IMG/VR virus record: IMGVR_UViG_3300027969_000092 | Span: 1 to 64,000 of that record | DNA from: a virus | Length of the DNA stretch: 64,000 nucleotides | Direction: 5' to 3' (one strand) | Part shown: piece by piece, positions 8,144 through 15,164 of the stretch | Numbering within the stretch: position 1 is the stretch's first letter | How the letters are laid out: every line of letters starts with the position of its first letter | Made by a program: the position numbers and the translations under genes | The notes under the pieces: model-generated | Databases searched by the model: none | The model's input: the letters and a program-made list of their open reading frames with translations, nothing else | What the model was told of the DNA's origin: nothing

Positions 8144-10018
8144 TCAGATCTCACAGACACCAGCGGTACACGCTAACATCTGAGCGCCCTCTACGTTGTC
8201 CGTGTTTTCTTTGAGGTCGAGCCAGTTGATCGTGGGGATCTTGGCTTTGAGCTCGTTGTACTCTTCTTCGGTGCACTCTTCGTACGGGGCTTGGCGGTAC
8301 GTTCCTCCGTCGTAAGGCAGGTAGGAAACTCCTGAGATTTCGTCAAAGTTTTCCCACGTCCAGGCGCCGACTGCTGGCCAGTCTTTTTCTTCAACTGAAA
8401 TGGTGACCGACGGCTTATGCTCGCACCAGTGTCTTTGGTATGTGAGCCAAAGCGCAAGATGCGATAGAGGAGTAACATCTGATCTTGTGATTCCGGCGGG
8501 TGCTTTTTGAGGAAAGCTAAACACAACCGTCTGATCTGGTTTATAAACACATGCTTCATTTGGTACTCCTTGATTAACTAAGAACGTTGTGAGAGGATCT
8601 TTTTTGTCTCCTCTAACTCGGCGGATATAGAATTTAGAATGTCTTGGGTGGATTCCAGAAGCGCTGTCAACGAGTTGGCTGACTGTTCCGCTGGGTTTAA
8701 CGCAAGTAATTGCAGCACTCTTAGGTATTCCAAGCAATCCTGCAAACTCTTCATTAGTTCTTCTAGCTTCCTCTCGAAGCTCGGTAAGTAAGGCATTTAA
8801 CTCTTCTCCTTGCGTTGTAAGTAACGGATTATCGTAGATCCCCGTGAGAGAGACTCCGAGGAGGCGTTCTTCTTCGGTATTGCGTTGCCACACTTTTCGC
8901 AGGTAAGGGAATTTTGTGAAGGTGGACTGGATTGTACCAAGGATGGCGGCAAGCCGCACTTTACGCAATAAGGTTTCTTTGGTGTCATCATGTCTTACCA
9001 CCACTTCAGAGAGGTTACAAAATTGGTAGGGGCGAAGAACAATTTCGGAACAAGGATTGGTCCCAAACTCAAAATTAGGATCACGATGACCATATTTAGC
9101 CACAGTTTTTTGAGCAGCTTCACGATTAAATATCCCACGCTCACCGGAATGACTATTATAAAGGCTAAGCCATTCTTCCATAAACTTTCCGACTGTAGGA
9201 GTTGTGTTATAGACTGCTGAGTTATTGGCAAGGGCTCTGTGTGGTGCTGTGTCCCACCAAGGTCCTGCTTTGGCATGGCGAATCCTTTCATCATCAAGGT
9301 CAGATAGTGAGATCATTGCAGAGCGGCGAACGCCACCCACTACAACAACTTCACCAATTTTACACATCAAGTCGTGGCACTCCAGTGAGTGCAAGCGACG
9401 ACCTTTAGCATGTTTAAATGTTGCTACAGTAAACTCAAACAGGTCAATCAGTGGTTGTGGCCCGGAAGCTCTTCCACCAAAAGTTTTGAGTCGTGCTCCG
9501 GCAGGGCGCACGGCGCTGACGTCCCACTTTGGTATTTCTCCAGCCCAGAGGTGGGCGAGGAGTAAACGTAATGATTTTGCCCATCCTTCTTTACTATCGT
9601 GTACTGCGATGGTGTGGCTGCTTTCAAATAACTGTTCCGGCACTTCGGGCAAGTTATTAATATACTTAGACTCGACCGAAAAGCCAACGCCCGTTCCGCA
9701 TAGCAAAATGAACATGGCTTCGTCAAAACTTTTGGGGTCATCAATCGGGAGATAGCTGCAGTTATATACGCAAGTATTGTCACGGTCGGCACTCTTTCCT
9801 GCAGTCATCATGGCTCGCATTGACGGCATAAGTTCTAGGTTTTTAATTGCGGAGAATAATTCTTCTTTCACCGCAGAATTTGCGGAGATTACAGGAGTTC
9901 GGGTAAAAATGTAGTCAACAAAACGTTGTACTGTTTCCTCCCAGGTTTCACGACGACCTTTGTCATCTTGGAAACGGGCATAACGGCTTGCAGCTATATA
10001 TTCTTGATATTGATCCAT
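8144..10018 (-). CDS. nrdJ: Adenosylcobalamin-dependent (class II) ribonucleoside-triphosphate reductase
   Basis: This enzyme reduces ribonucleotides to deoxyribonucleotides for phage DNA synthesis using a B12 cofactor. Evidence includes CVYNCSYLPI with the N-terminal redox cysteine, GTGVGFS in the nucleotide-binding region, the catalytic NPCSEIVL motif, CVKPSGTVSQL, and a C-terminal CTAGVC cysteine pair that would be re-reduced by thioredoxin. I start at the ATG at 10018 (624 aa), giving the MDQYQEYIAASRYARF N-terminus typical of this enzyme. The longer frame to 10090 reads through a terminator hairpin. At 624 aa it is shorter than the Lactobacillus enzyme (about 740 aa). A class II enzyme implies the host makes or imports cobalamin. 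Confidence 0.95.
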   Translation of the reverse strand: MDQYQEYIAASRYARFQDDKGRRETWEETVQRFVDYIFTRTPVISANSAVKEELFSAIKNLELMPSMRAMMTAGKSADRDNTCVYNCSYLPIDDPKSFDEAMFILLCGTGVGFSVESKYINNLPEVPEQLFESSHTIAVHDSKEGWAKSLRLLLAHLWAGEIPKWDVSAVRPAGARLKTFGGRASGPQPLIDLFEFTVATFKHAKGRRLHSLECHDLMCKIGEVVVVGGVRRSAMISLSDLDDERIRHAKAGPWWDTAPHRALANNSAVYNTTPTVGKFMEEWLSLYNSHSGERGIFNREAAQKTVAKYGHRDPNFEFGTNPCSEIVLRPYQFCNLSEVVVRHDDTKETLLRKVRLAAILGTIQSTFTKFPYLRKVWQRNTEEERLLGVSLTGIYDNPLLTTQGEELNALLTELREEARRTNEEFAGLLGIPKSAAITCVKPSGTVSQLVDSASGIHPRHSKFYIRRVRGDKKDPLTTFLVNQGVPNEACVYKPDQTVVFSFPQKAPAGITRSDVTPLSHLALWLTYQRHWCEHKPSVTISVEEKDWPAVGAWTWENFDEISGVSYLPYDGGTYRQAPYEECTEEEYNELKAKIPTINWLDLKENTDNVEGAQMLACTAGVCEI

Positions 10019-10051
10019 GGCTTCTTTTATTATTGTAAGGTTATAAGGGGC

Positions 10052-10083
10052 AAAAAGGCCCAGCGCAGTTTCTACGCCGGGCC
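10052..10083 (-). terminator. Rho-independent terminator after the ssDNA-binding protein gene
   Basis: On the minus strand GGCCCGGCG (10075-10083) pairs with CGCTGGGCC (10057-10065) around a 9-base loop, followed by TTTTT (10052-10056). It ends the transcript of the SSB gene and decides the reductase start at 10018, since an upstream start would lie inside the hairpin. Confidence 0.85.
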
Positions 10084-10111
10084 AGCCCATCTACTGGGTA
10101 CTACTGACTAC

Positions 10112-10642
10112 TTATACTGCGAAGTCTGCTGCGAAGTCGTTGGCAGACACTGAAGCGCCACCAAGTTTCTCACCGTCTTCAGTCTTCTTAACTGCGTTTA
10201 AACCGATTGCAATACCTTTGGTACCACTCACATCGTACGGATACATTGTGATTGAAGCACGGCCATAGCAACCGCTATAAAATTCATTCTTGTCCAAGAT
10301 CTCTTGTGAGTTCTCATCAAAGATGCCAGGCTTCTCGTTAGAGTTAGCATTAAAGAAATAATGACCTGCGTATACCTTGTCATCTTTCTCTAAGTCACCG
10401 TCACGTAATCCACCCTTTAATACTTTAGGCAATGATCCACCGAAGTAACCAATGTTGGCTTGCTTTGTTTCCTCAAATGCTTTGTTAAATGCTGCAACAC
10501 CAGCCTTGTCTGATTTAGGAATCAGAATAGATGCTGAGTATTTCATAGAACCATTAAGTGTTTCTGCTGGCTCAAATACATGAACGAATGAGAAGCGAAC
10601 TTTGTTAGTTACGTGTTTTACTTTTGTAGATTTTCCAGCCAT
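10112..10642 (-). CDS. DUF2815 ssDNA-binding protein (176 aa)
   Basis: DUF2815 proteins are OB-fold ssDNA-binding proteins comparable to T7 gp2.5. Seen here are the N-terminal RFSFVHVFEP segment, SASILIPKSD (strand and basic loop), GHYFFNANS, YSGCYGRASITMYPYD and a short acidic/aromatic tail DFAADFAV, the usual partner-recruiting end. It likely coats replication intermediates and acts with the DUF2800 nuclease encoded upstream in the same direction, a frequent phage pairing. AAAAAGG lies upstream of the start. Confidence 0.9.
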   Translation of the reverse strand: MAGKSTKVKHVTNKVRFSFVHVFEPAETLNGSMKYSASILIPKSDKAGVAAFNKAFEETKQANIGYFGGSLPKVLKGGLRDGDLEKDDKVYAGHYFFNANSNEKPGIFDENSQEILDKNEFYSGCYGRASITMYPYDVSGTKGIAIGLNAVKKTEDGEKLGGASVSANDFAADFAV

Positions 10643-10728
10643 GATAGTTATTACCTTTTTAACGTTTTATTGGATTGGACTTCAATCGGGGCCAATCCGG
10701 CAACCCGTACAACTATTATACTACACAT

Positions 10729-10986
10729 TTACGCATCGTACAATATTCCGTGCTTTGCTAATGCTTGCCTCATTGCCAGTGCGTTAACGAAGTCTAAAAG
10801 ATACTCTTTTTCCTCTAACAACTCTGGCTCTTCTGCAACTATATCCAGTATATCATAAACTGATTCTCGTAGTTGCCTAATTGAATCATGTTGTCCGCTA
10901 CCTGGAAGGCACTCAAAATCTTTTGCAAACTTTTCAATCATTATATCAGGTACTTCAAACTTTGAGTCATAATATTGTACTATCAT
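10729..10986 (-). CDS. Hypothetical acidic protein (85 aa)
   Basis: Not recognised. It is an acidic, helical protein with a Glu-rich centre (EEPELLEEKEYLL) and no cysteine pair or membrane segment. Its ATG overlaps the stop of the upstream small membrane gene by ATGA, which supports both start and reality. Downstream is a GGATTGG/CCAATCC inverted repeat (10673-10697 region) before the SSB gene. Confidence 0.75.
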   Translation of the reverse strand: MIVQYYDSKFEVPDIMIEKFAKDFECLPGSGQHDSIRQLRESVYDILDIVAEEPELLEEKEYLLDFVNALAMRQALAKHGILYDA

Positions 10987-11126
10987 TTTGCAACCATTAC
11001 AAGCCCCACGTTGCCCAGAGCATATCCTAGGAACATGATGCCTGTACCGGTTCCCCCTTTGTAGAATTGTTCACAAGCTACGACAAAATAAACTACTCCC
11101 ATTGCTGCAATTAACCATGAGCTCAT
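10983..11126 (-). CDS. Small membrane protein (47 aa)
   Basis: The protein begins MSSWLIAAMGVVYFVVACEQ. It has two predicted hydrophobic segments (about residues 4-18 and 30-45) separated by a polar FYKGGTGTG loop. Both ends overlap their neighbours by ATGA: the start with the DUF2800 stop, and the stop with the start of the 85-aa gene. That arrangement is strong evidence that this short frame is translated. The function is unknown; the topology suggests an inner-membrane hairpin. Confidence 0.8.
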   Translation of the reverse strand: MSSWLIAAMGVVYFVVACEQFYKGGTGTGIMFLGYALGNVGLVMVAK

Positions 11127-12256
11127 TTGAAGTCTTCCTTTGCATCGTCCTTAACTCGTACCAATTTTGGCTGACCCTCTGGTCGTGATACCAAGTCGCC
11201 TAACCAAGAATCAATAGGAGATTTTGGTGATAGCTTCTTAATGGCTGAAACGGATTTTAGCTTTGGTTGCTCCCAAATGGCTTTTGCGTCCATACCTTTG
11301 TCAACTAAGATTGCTGCAGCTAACGCTGAATCAGTAATCTTTCTGTGTGTCACAGAGGTACCTAGTTTAAAACCTGGCGGAATTATGTCTTTATCTACCG
11401 CCTGTGATAATGCAAAATCTTCTACATCAGATGCCCATGTACGTAAGTCTTGTGCTTTAGTAAGAACCTGTGATACTTCATCAGCACTTAGCAGCGGTGG
11501 GTCTTTAAATTCCAGTCTTGTAAGCTCTGTGTTGAAATCAGAACGTGCACGGCATTGTGCTTTTGCCCTACAGAACTGGCAGTGCTCACCCGGTAAGAAA
11601 TCACCAGCGCCAGCCCATGCCTTCTTGGCTTTTGGTTTTACGAAGTAATTCGCCCAGTCGACCAACTTAGCGATTGAAGTGCCATCAGATGAGATGCTGT
11701 CCAAGCGAGGCTGGTGGATCGTGTAGGATACCTCTTTGATATCTGGATACTCTTCCTTAAATTTTGAGTAAGCACCAAGAGCGTATAGTCGCAGCTGGGC
11801 GTTGTCCTGTGCGTAGACAGGCACACCTTTTCCAAATTTGAGGTCGATGACACGAATGGAGTGCTTAGAAAGTATAACCACATCGGCTGTACCAAAGCCA
11901 TCAGGTACCCAGTCAGAGAAGTCCACACGCTGCTCAAATAATGGGGTATCTCCTTCACCGATTTGAGAACGGACGTATAGAACGTAATTATCGACGTTAG
12001 CCTCGAAATCGTCGTTGTAGTAGGGTGTTGCTTTGATGATTTCGATTTCACGTTCGTATTCTTCATAATCAATTTGTCCAAAATGATGTCGTAATTTAAC
12101 CTCTGCCAGTGAGTGGGCCATAGTTCCCTCTTGACTAAAGTCAAAAGATCCTGATTGCCGTTTTTGCTCTGGGAGGGTTGCTTCTAGTCTAGCGCTTGGG
12201 GTGCAGGTAAGCCACCGTTTTGCGCCGGACGCACTGAGGAGTGCATGTGCTGTCAT
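11123..12256 (-). CDS. DUF2800 PD-(D/E)XK nuclease (377 aa)
   Basis: The protein starts HALLSASGAKRWLTCTPSAR, the usual DUF2800 opening. Nuclease-core residues are visible in FGTADVVIL and IRVIDLKFGKGVPV (the D-xK signature), followed by QLRLYALGA. A cysteine cluster GEHCQFCRAKAQCRAR (about 215-230) recalls the Fe-S cluster of RecB/Cas4-like nucleases. It probably processes DNA ends for recombination or replication together with the DUF2815 protein. It is the first gene of the unit starting at the promoter near 12283. Confidence 0.9.
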   Translation of the reverse strand: MTAHALLSASGAKRWLTCTPSARLEATLPEQKRQSGSFDFSQEGTMAHSLAEVKLRHHFGQIDYEEYEREIEIIKATPYYNDDFEANVDNYVLYVRSQIGEGDTPLFEQRVDFSDWVPDGFGTADVVILSKHSIRVIDLKFGKGVPVYAQDNAQLRLYALGAYSKFKEEYPDIKEVSYTIHQPRLDSISSDGTSIAKLVDWANYFVKPKAKKAWAGAGDFLPGEHCQFCRAKAQCRARSDFNTELTRLEFKDPPLLSADEVSQVLTKAQDLRTWASDVEDFALSQAVDKDIIPPGFKLGTSVTHRKITDSALAAAILVDKGMDAKAIWEQPKLKSVSAIKKLSPKSPIDSWLGDLVSRPEGQPKLVRVKDDAKEDFK

Positions 12257-12282
12257 TTTTAGCCTTTTTAAACGTTTTAGAA

Positions 12283-12305
12283 TCTACTTATACTAATGCA
12301 AAAAA
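12283..12305 (-). promoter_or_regulatory. GCATTAGT-type phage promoter (minus-strand copy 1)
   Basis: On the minus strand six T (12300-12305), GCATTAGT (12292-12299) and ATAAGTAG follow directly after a terminator hairpin. It matches the composite found nine times in the window and would drive the DUF2800 to SSB unit. The 3' block is AGTAGAT, the weakest match. Confidence 0.8.
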
Positions 12306-12325
12306 GGGGCTATGTCAAGCCCCTT
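12304..12325 (-). terminator. Bidirectional terminator fused to promoter
   Basis: AAGGGGCT (12304-12311) and AGCCCCTT (12318-12325) form an 8-bp stem with a six-base loop. T-runs are present on both strands. It ends the operon finishing with the small terminase gene, and its T-run is the beginning of the next promoter. Confidence 0.85.
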
Positions 12326-12343
12326 TTTGAAATAAATATAAAT

Positions 12344-12730
12344 TTACGCTTTAAGGGCTGAAATTAAATCTGAAATTTCTTTGTTGAAGTCAATCTTTAC
12401 TTCTACCTTGGCATCTAGCTTGGTATCACGGGTCTCACGATAGTCAGTCTGAAACTGGCCACGGAGTGCGATTTCTGCCAAACGGCTGTTGAAGTTTTTG
12501 TTGTCCAAATTGGCGAGCAGCTGTGTCTCCCAATATGCCTGTGAGTGTACCAGGGCTAAGTCAAGAGCTTCTGCAAACTCAGGGTGATTCTTCTTGTATG
12601 CCTCAGCGGTTGCCTTGCTGATGCCTAGTTTAGACCACATCATTTTTTGAGATGCGCCTTCCTGACCTAGCGCTACCATCTGAGCGCACATGGCTGGATC
12701 ATACTTGGATAGGGGTTTCTTAGCTGCCAC
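12344..12730 (-). CDS. terS: Terminase small subunit-like protein (128 aa)
   Basis: The protein resembles small terminases that recognise packaging sites. It has a helix-turn-helix of the form MVALGQEGASQKMMWSKLGI-KATAEAY, then YPEF-like NHPEFAEALDLA, SQAYWETQ, and an ALRGQFQTDYRE segment. The C-terminus (VKIDFNKEISDLISALKA) would contact the large subunit. It is unusually placed: about 20 kb from terL, on the opposite strand, and in an early-type operon. Another HTH DNA-binding role cannot be excluded. Confidence 0.75.
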   Translation of the reverse strand: MAAKKPLSKYDPAMCAQMVALGQEGASQKMMWSKLGISKATAEAYKKNHPEFAEALDLALVHSQAYWETQLLANLDNKNFNSRLAEIALRGQFQTDYRETRDTKLDAKVEVKIDFNKEISDLISALKA

Positions 12731-12983
12731 ACTTCCACCTTTTCAAAGCTGCTGCTTTTCTTGTTGGTTTGCCGTTCTCGTCTTTCATTGGGCCTTTAAC
12801 GCCGCTCATACGAGCACAGAATGAGTCTTTACGTGAACCACCTTCAGGCTGTGGTGCCTTTAGATTGGAGCCGGTTGCTGCATTGTATTTAGCACGGCCT
12901 TTAGCCGTTAGTCCAGCACCTTGGGATGCCGGTAGCTTTTCGCCACGGCCAATGGATAGTGAAGGATTCTTTTTAGTTGCCAT
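12720..12983 (-). CDS. DUF6321-like small basic protein (87 aa)
   Basis: It carries the conserved block LTAKGRAKYNAATGSNLKAP, then GGSRKDSFCARMSGVKGPM and KPTRKAAALKRWKC. This block is widespread in environmental phages and usually called DUF6321. It is basic and probably binds nucleic acid; the function is unknown. It overlaps the small terminase by 11 bases, and its ATG shares one A with the stop of the next upstream gene (TAATG). Confidence 0.8.
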   Translation of the reverse strand: MATKKNPSLSIGRGEKLPASQGAGLTAKGRAKYNAATGSNLKAPQPEGGSRKDSFCARMSGVKGPMKDENGKPTRKAAALKRWKCGS

Positions 12984-13135
12984 TACTTAGTCTTCGCAGT
13001 CTTCGCTGATTGTTTAAATGCTTTGGCTGTTGGTGCACCTGTGGCGCCCGGCTTGCGCATCTTCTCGCCAGAGCCAGCCTTGATGCGTTCTTGTTTAGCG
13101 TGGATGTTTGCGTATAGGCCGGGTTTAGTTGCCAT
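12983..13135 (-). CDS. Small basic protein (50 aa)
   Basis: The product begins MATKPGLYANIHAKQERIKA and continues with SGEKMRKPGATGAPTAKAF and a Lys-rich end. The GLYANIHAK/GSGEKMRKPG pattern recurs in many phage small proteins next to DUF6321 genes. The stop (TAA) overlaps the next ATG. It may bind nucleic acid or a virion component; unassigned. Confidence 0.8.
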   Translation of the reverse strand: MATKPGLYANIHAKQERIKAGSGEKMRKPGATGAPTAKAFKQSAKTAKTK

Positions 13136-13144
13136 GTTTGCCTC

Positions 13145-13402
13145 TTAGAATGTAATGCCAATACCGTTAATGCGTTTTACTGTTTTGAGTAGTTCACGCT
13201 CGTTGGCGTCGCTAACAAATTTGTTGATTTCAACAGCTTTCTCAATGACCTCTTCCATAGTTGGAAACTTAGGTGCTAGTTCGGCTGCGTCTTTAGCTGC
13301 CTTGTCTACTGCATCAAAGGCGGCTAGGTTGGCTTTATATTGCTGCTCCATAAAGTCTTTGGCTGTGTTAAATACGGAAAAGCGTAGTTCAAATGGATTC
13401 AT
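13145..13402 (-). CDS. Conserved phage hypothetical protein (85 aa)
   Basis: The N-terminus MNPFELRFSVFNTAKDFMEQ resembles a short conserved protein of myo- and podoviruses of unknown function. It is helical and Ala/Lys/Glu-rich. AGGAG lies six bases before the ATG. It is the first gene after a 100-base structured leader that follows the promoter at 13503-13527, so it leads the transcript running to the small terminase. Confidence 0.75.
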   Translation of the reverse strand: MNPFELRFSVFNTAKDFMEQQYKANLAAFDAVDKAAKDAAELAPKFPTMEEVIEKAVEINKFVSDANERELLKTVKRINGIGITF

Positions 13403-13502
13403 GTAATTCTCCTGTGTATGTGTGTGGATGCCCGCATCTAGTAATTCTTACTGTCTTGGGCGTTGTAAGAATAGGTTTCCGGGCGTCTCCCGACGTACCA
13501 TA
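13403..13502 (-). promoter_or_regulatory. Structured 5' leader
   Basis: The leader contains an 8-bp perfect inverted repeat, ATTCTTAC (13444-13451) and GTAAGAAT (13465-13472), with a 13-base loop, and upstream a short CGGGAGACGCCCGG hairpin. No T-run follows, so neither looks like a terminator. They may stabilise the mRNA or regulate translation; no known riboswitch is recognised. Confidence 0.5.
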
Positions 13503-13527
13503 CTCCCTATATACACTAATGCAAAAA
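13503..13527 (-). promoter_or_regulatory. GCATTAGT-type phage promoter (minus-strand copy 2)
   Basis: On the minus strand TTTTT, GCATTAGT (13515-13522), then GTATATAGGGAG. It closely matches the plus-strand copy at 56387. The upstream gene ends in TAGGGCGG, the same GGGCG remnant seen at other copies. Confidence 0.85.
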
Positions 13528-13543
13528 CACAGAGATTTCCGCC

Positions 13544-13801
13544 CTAGTCCGGCATGATAATTTTGCGGATGGGTTTCTGGCCAGCTTGTTCCTGTGCCTT
13601 TTGCTCTTCTTCTATCATCTTGCGGAAGGTTGGCATCATTTCGTTGACAATTAGTTTGGTCATGGCCTCAGCTTTTAGGCGGTCTTCCATTTCCTTTTCT
13701 GCAGACGTGCGCTTGGTCTTTTCATCTACCGCATCGGCAATGTTGTTACCAAACTTACGATGCTTTAAAAACTGACGGATAAAGTTCTCATCATTCGCCA
13801 T
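13544..13801 (-). CDS. Hypothetical charged coiled-coil protein (85 aa)
   Basis: Not recognised. It has a basic N-terminal part (FLKHRKFGNN) followed by a heptad-rich helix of Lys and Glu from about residue 28 to 70. It overlaps the upstream gene by 11 bases. Its stop TAG opens the GGGCGG remnant of the promoter element. Confidence 0.75.
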   Translation of the reverse strand: MANDENFIRQFLKHRKFGNNIADAVDEKTKRTSAEKEMEDRLKAEAMTKLIVNEMMPTFRKMIEEEQKAQEQAGQKPIRKIIMPD

Positions 13802-14000
13802 CTTTTTTCAGTGCCTCCTCTACGGCTTTTAATGAAGCCTGTGCCTTCTCAATCTGTGGGCCAGCTTGCATTTGTAACAGTTGAATGAATGCCACCAGGG
13901 ACACTGAATTGGTGTGTAGTGGGTTGTTAAGGATGTTGAGCAGTGCGTTAATCTCTTTGACTGTCAACTCCACGGTTACTGCAAAATCATCTATGGTCAT
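13791..14000 (-). CDS. Hypothetical helical protein (69 aa)
   Basis: Not recognised. It is helical throughout, with a LTVKEINALLNIL segment. The start overlaps the previous stop by ATGA, and the end overlaps the next gene by 11 bases, consistent with a compact early operon. Confidence 0.75.
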   Translation of the reverse strand: MTIDDFAVTVELTVKEINALLNILNNPLHTNSVSLVAFIQLLQMQAGPQIEKAQASLKAVEEALKKDGE

Positions 14001-14278
14001 TTCTTATTACCTTTCTTTGGTTTAAATAGTTGTTCTCTTGCTTTTAATTTTTCTGGGTCAGTGCAATACTGATCCAGCTCAAACTTGCGACTATACGTGT
14101 CCATTAGTTTTTCCATACGCATGTCGTGTAAAACTTTAATACCCCACAGTGCATTGCCAACTTCATCTTCTGTCATTGGTATTGGATGATCGCCGTGATG
14201 CTTGTATAACAAATCAAGATCTTCACTGGTTTGCCAAGCTGCCATAATGGCGCTTTCCAAATCTATTTTGTCATTCAT
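13997..14278 (-). CDS. Conserved hypothetical protein (93 aa)
   Basis: I use the ATG at 14278: GAGGA lies six bases upstream, and the ATG overlaps the upstream stop as ATGA. The sequence begins MNDKIDLESAIMAAWQTSED, a pattern seen in short phage proteins of unknown function. It has an acidic, helical N-terminus and a Lys-rich tail (KPKKGNKK). Confidence 0.75.
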   Translation of the reverse strand: MNDKIDLESAIMAAWQTSEDLDLLYKHHGDHPIPMTEDEVGNALWGIKVLHDMRMEKLMDTYSRKFELDQYCTDPEKLKAREQLFKPKKGNKK

Positions 14279-14475
14279 TTTGTCCTCTTTTTCCAATCAA
14301 AAACATAGAAGGGGCCAACAATTTTAAGTGCCTCAAATACTTCTTCAAACGCTTTGAAGTCATCTTCATGCCATTGCTCTGGGTGCTTTAAATCTTCCCG
14401 TAATTGCTTGTATGTTTGGATTAACTCTGCGCCAATAATCTCATCAACGCATTCATCAGTGACTTCTATTTTCAT
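14275..14475 (-). CDS. Hypothetical acidic protein (66 aa)
   Basis: Not recognised. It is acidic (DECVDEIIGAE, HEDDFKAFEEVFEAL) and ends in the aromatic/basic stretch YVFDWKKRTK. It overlaps both neighbours by four bases, so it is translated within the same coupled series. Confidence 0.75.
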   Translation of the reverse strand: MKIEVTDECVDEIIGAELIQTYKQLREDLKHPEQWHEDDFKAFEEVFEALKIVGPFYVFDWKKRTK

Positions 14476-14693
14476 TTACCGCACTCCCTGTCTGCTTGAC
14501 GTTTTGCCAGCTCACGGTCGATGTACCACTTTGCTTTCTTAAGATCTTCAATGGCGTCTTTTTTTAAGTCGCAGCGCCAAATGTATTTAAGTGCGTTACC
14601 TAAATTAAAACCCATGTGCTCAGTAATCTGAATGCACTCGATGCCACTGGGGTGGTCGGTATAATGCTTAGGATGGTTGACCGGATCGTTCAT
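14472..14693 (-). CDS. DUF3310 (SaV-like) protein (73 aa)
   Basis: It contains the family signature NDPVNHPKHYTDHPSGIECI followed by LGNALKYIWRCDLK and AKWYIDREL. DUF3310 proteins are common in phage replication operons and are sometimes annotated as nucleotide kinases without good evidence. The position among replication genes agrees with a nucleotide-metabolism or replication role. Confidence 0.92.
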   Translation of the reverse strand: MNDPVNHPKHYTDHPSGIECIQITEHMGFNLGNALKYIWRCDLKKDAIEDLKKAKWYIDRELAKRQADRECGK

Positions 14694-14862
14694 GTCTCAT
14701 TTTCCTTAATTCGTTTTCCATTACCATGGCTTCTTGTTCTGTTGCGCAGACCCATAGCCCCATAAAAGGTTGGTACATACTGGTATCAATGTCCTCTACA
14801 CCAGTGATTGTTTCTAATGTATAACTACCACCTTTGCGATGCTCAACAACAAAGTAGCTCAT
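14668..14862 (-). CDS. Hypothetical protein (64 aa)
   Basis: Not recognised. It appears to be a small alpha/beta protein with beta-like FVVEHRKGGSYTLETI and a C-terminal Glu/Arg helix. The start overlaps the upstream stop by ATGA, and the 3' end overlaps the DUF3310 gene by 26 bases. Confidence 0.7.
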   Translation of the reverse strand: MSYFVVEHRKGGSYTLETITGVEDIDTSMYQPFMGLWVCATEQEAMVMENELRKMRHERSGQPS

Positions 14863-15164
14863 AGCTTCAGTTCCTTTTTAATAAACTCAATGCCTTTAGT
14901 AAAATGATACCGCCAGTACTTCTCACTGACACCAACGTCATAGTACATATGGCCATTGAGAAACGCTGTTAAAACATAGCGTTGCTTTTGTGGCATTTTG
15001 GTATCAATTAATCTACGAATATCAATTATATCATCGTTATCCCAAGGAAGCCAGCCCTCTTGTAATAAATGAAAGCCATCTGGTGCATCGTCTTGCTCAA
15101 TGGGATCTGGATCTTCGTCAGATAGTCTCGGTGTCACCGCTTTTATTTTATGTTTTTTTATCAT
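14859..15164 (-). CDS. Sigma region 4-like HTH protein (101 aa)
   Basis: The C-terminal half reads MPQKQRYVLTAFLNGHMYYD, then VSEKYWRYHFTKGIEFIKKEL. This matches the layout of sigma-70 region 4 (P-x-KQRxV, a turn, SEK-VRYH, and a final helix), though the turn is degenerate. The N-terminal 40 residues are acidic. It is coupled to the helicase gene by ATGA. It may be a DNA-binding transcription factor, but the weak helix-turn-helix leaves this open. Confidence 0.55.
   Translation of the reverse strand: MIKKHKIKAVTPRLSDEDPDPIEQDDAPDGFHLLQEGWLPWDNDDIIDIRRLIDTKMPQKQRYVLTAFLNGHMYYDVGVSEKYWRYHFTKGIEFIKKELKL

Noticed and set aside
8191-8559. 122-codon minus-strand frame inside the reductase gene
   Set aside because: Out-of-frame reading of conserved reductase sequence; Lys/Arg/Ser-rich composition typical of a shadow frame.
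9225-9755. 176-codon plus-strand frame within the reductase gene
   Set aside because: Antisense to a strongly conserved enzyme (NrdJ motifs present on the minus strand); no regulatory signal.
10018-10090. Upstream start for the reductase at 10090
   Set aside because: The extra codons read through a perfect terminator hairpin, and the conserved N-terminus begins at 10018.
11638-12144. 168-codon minus-strand frame inside the DUF2800 gene
   Set aside because: Alternative frame of a gene with clear nuclease motifs; no start signal.
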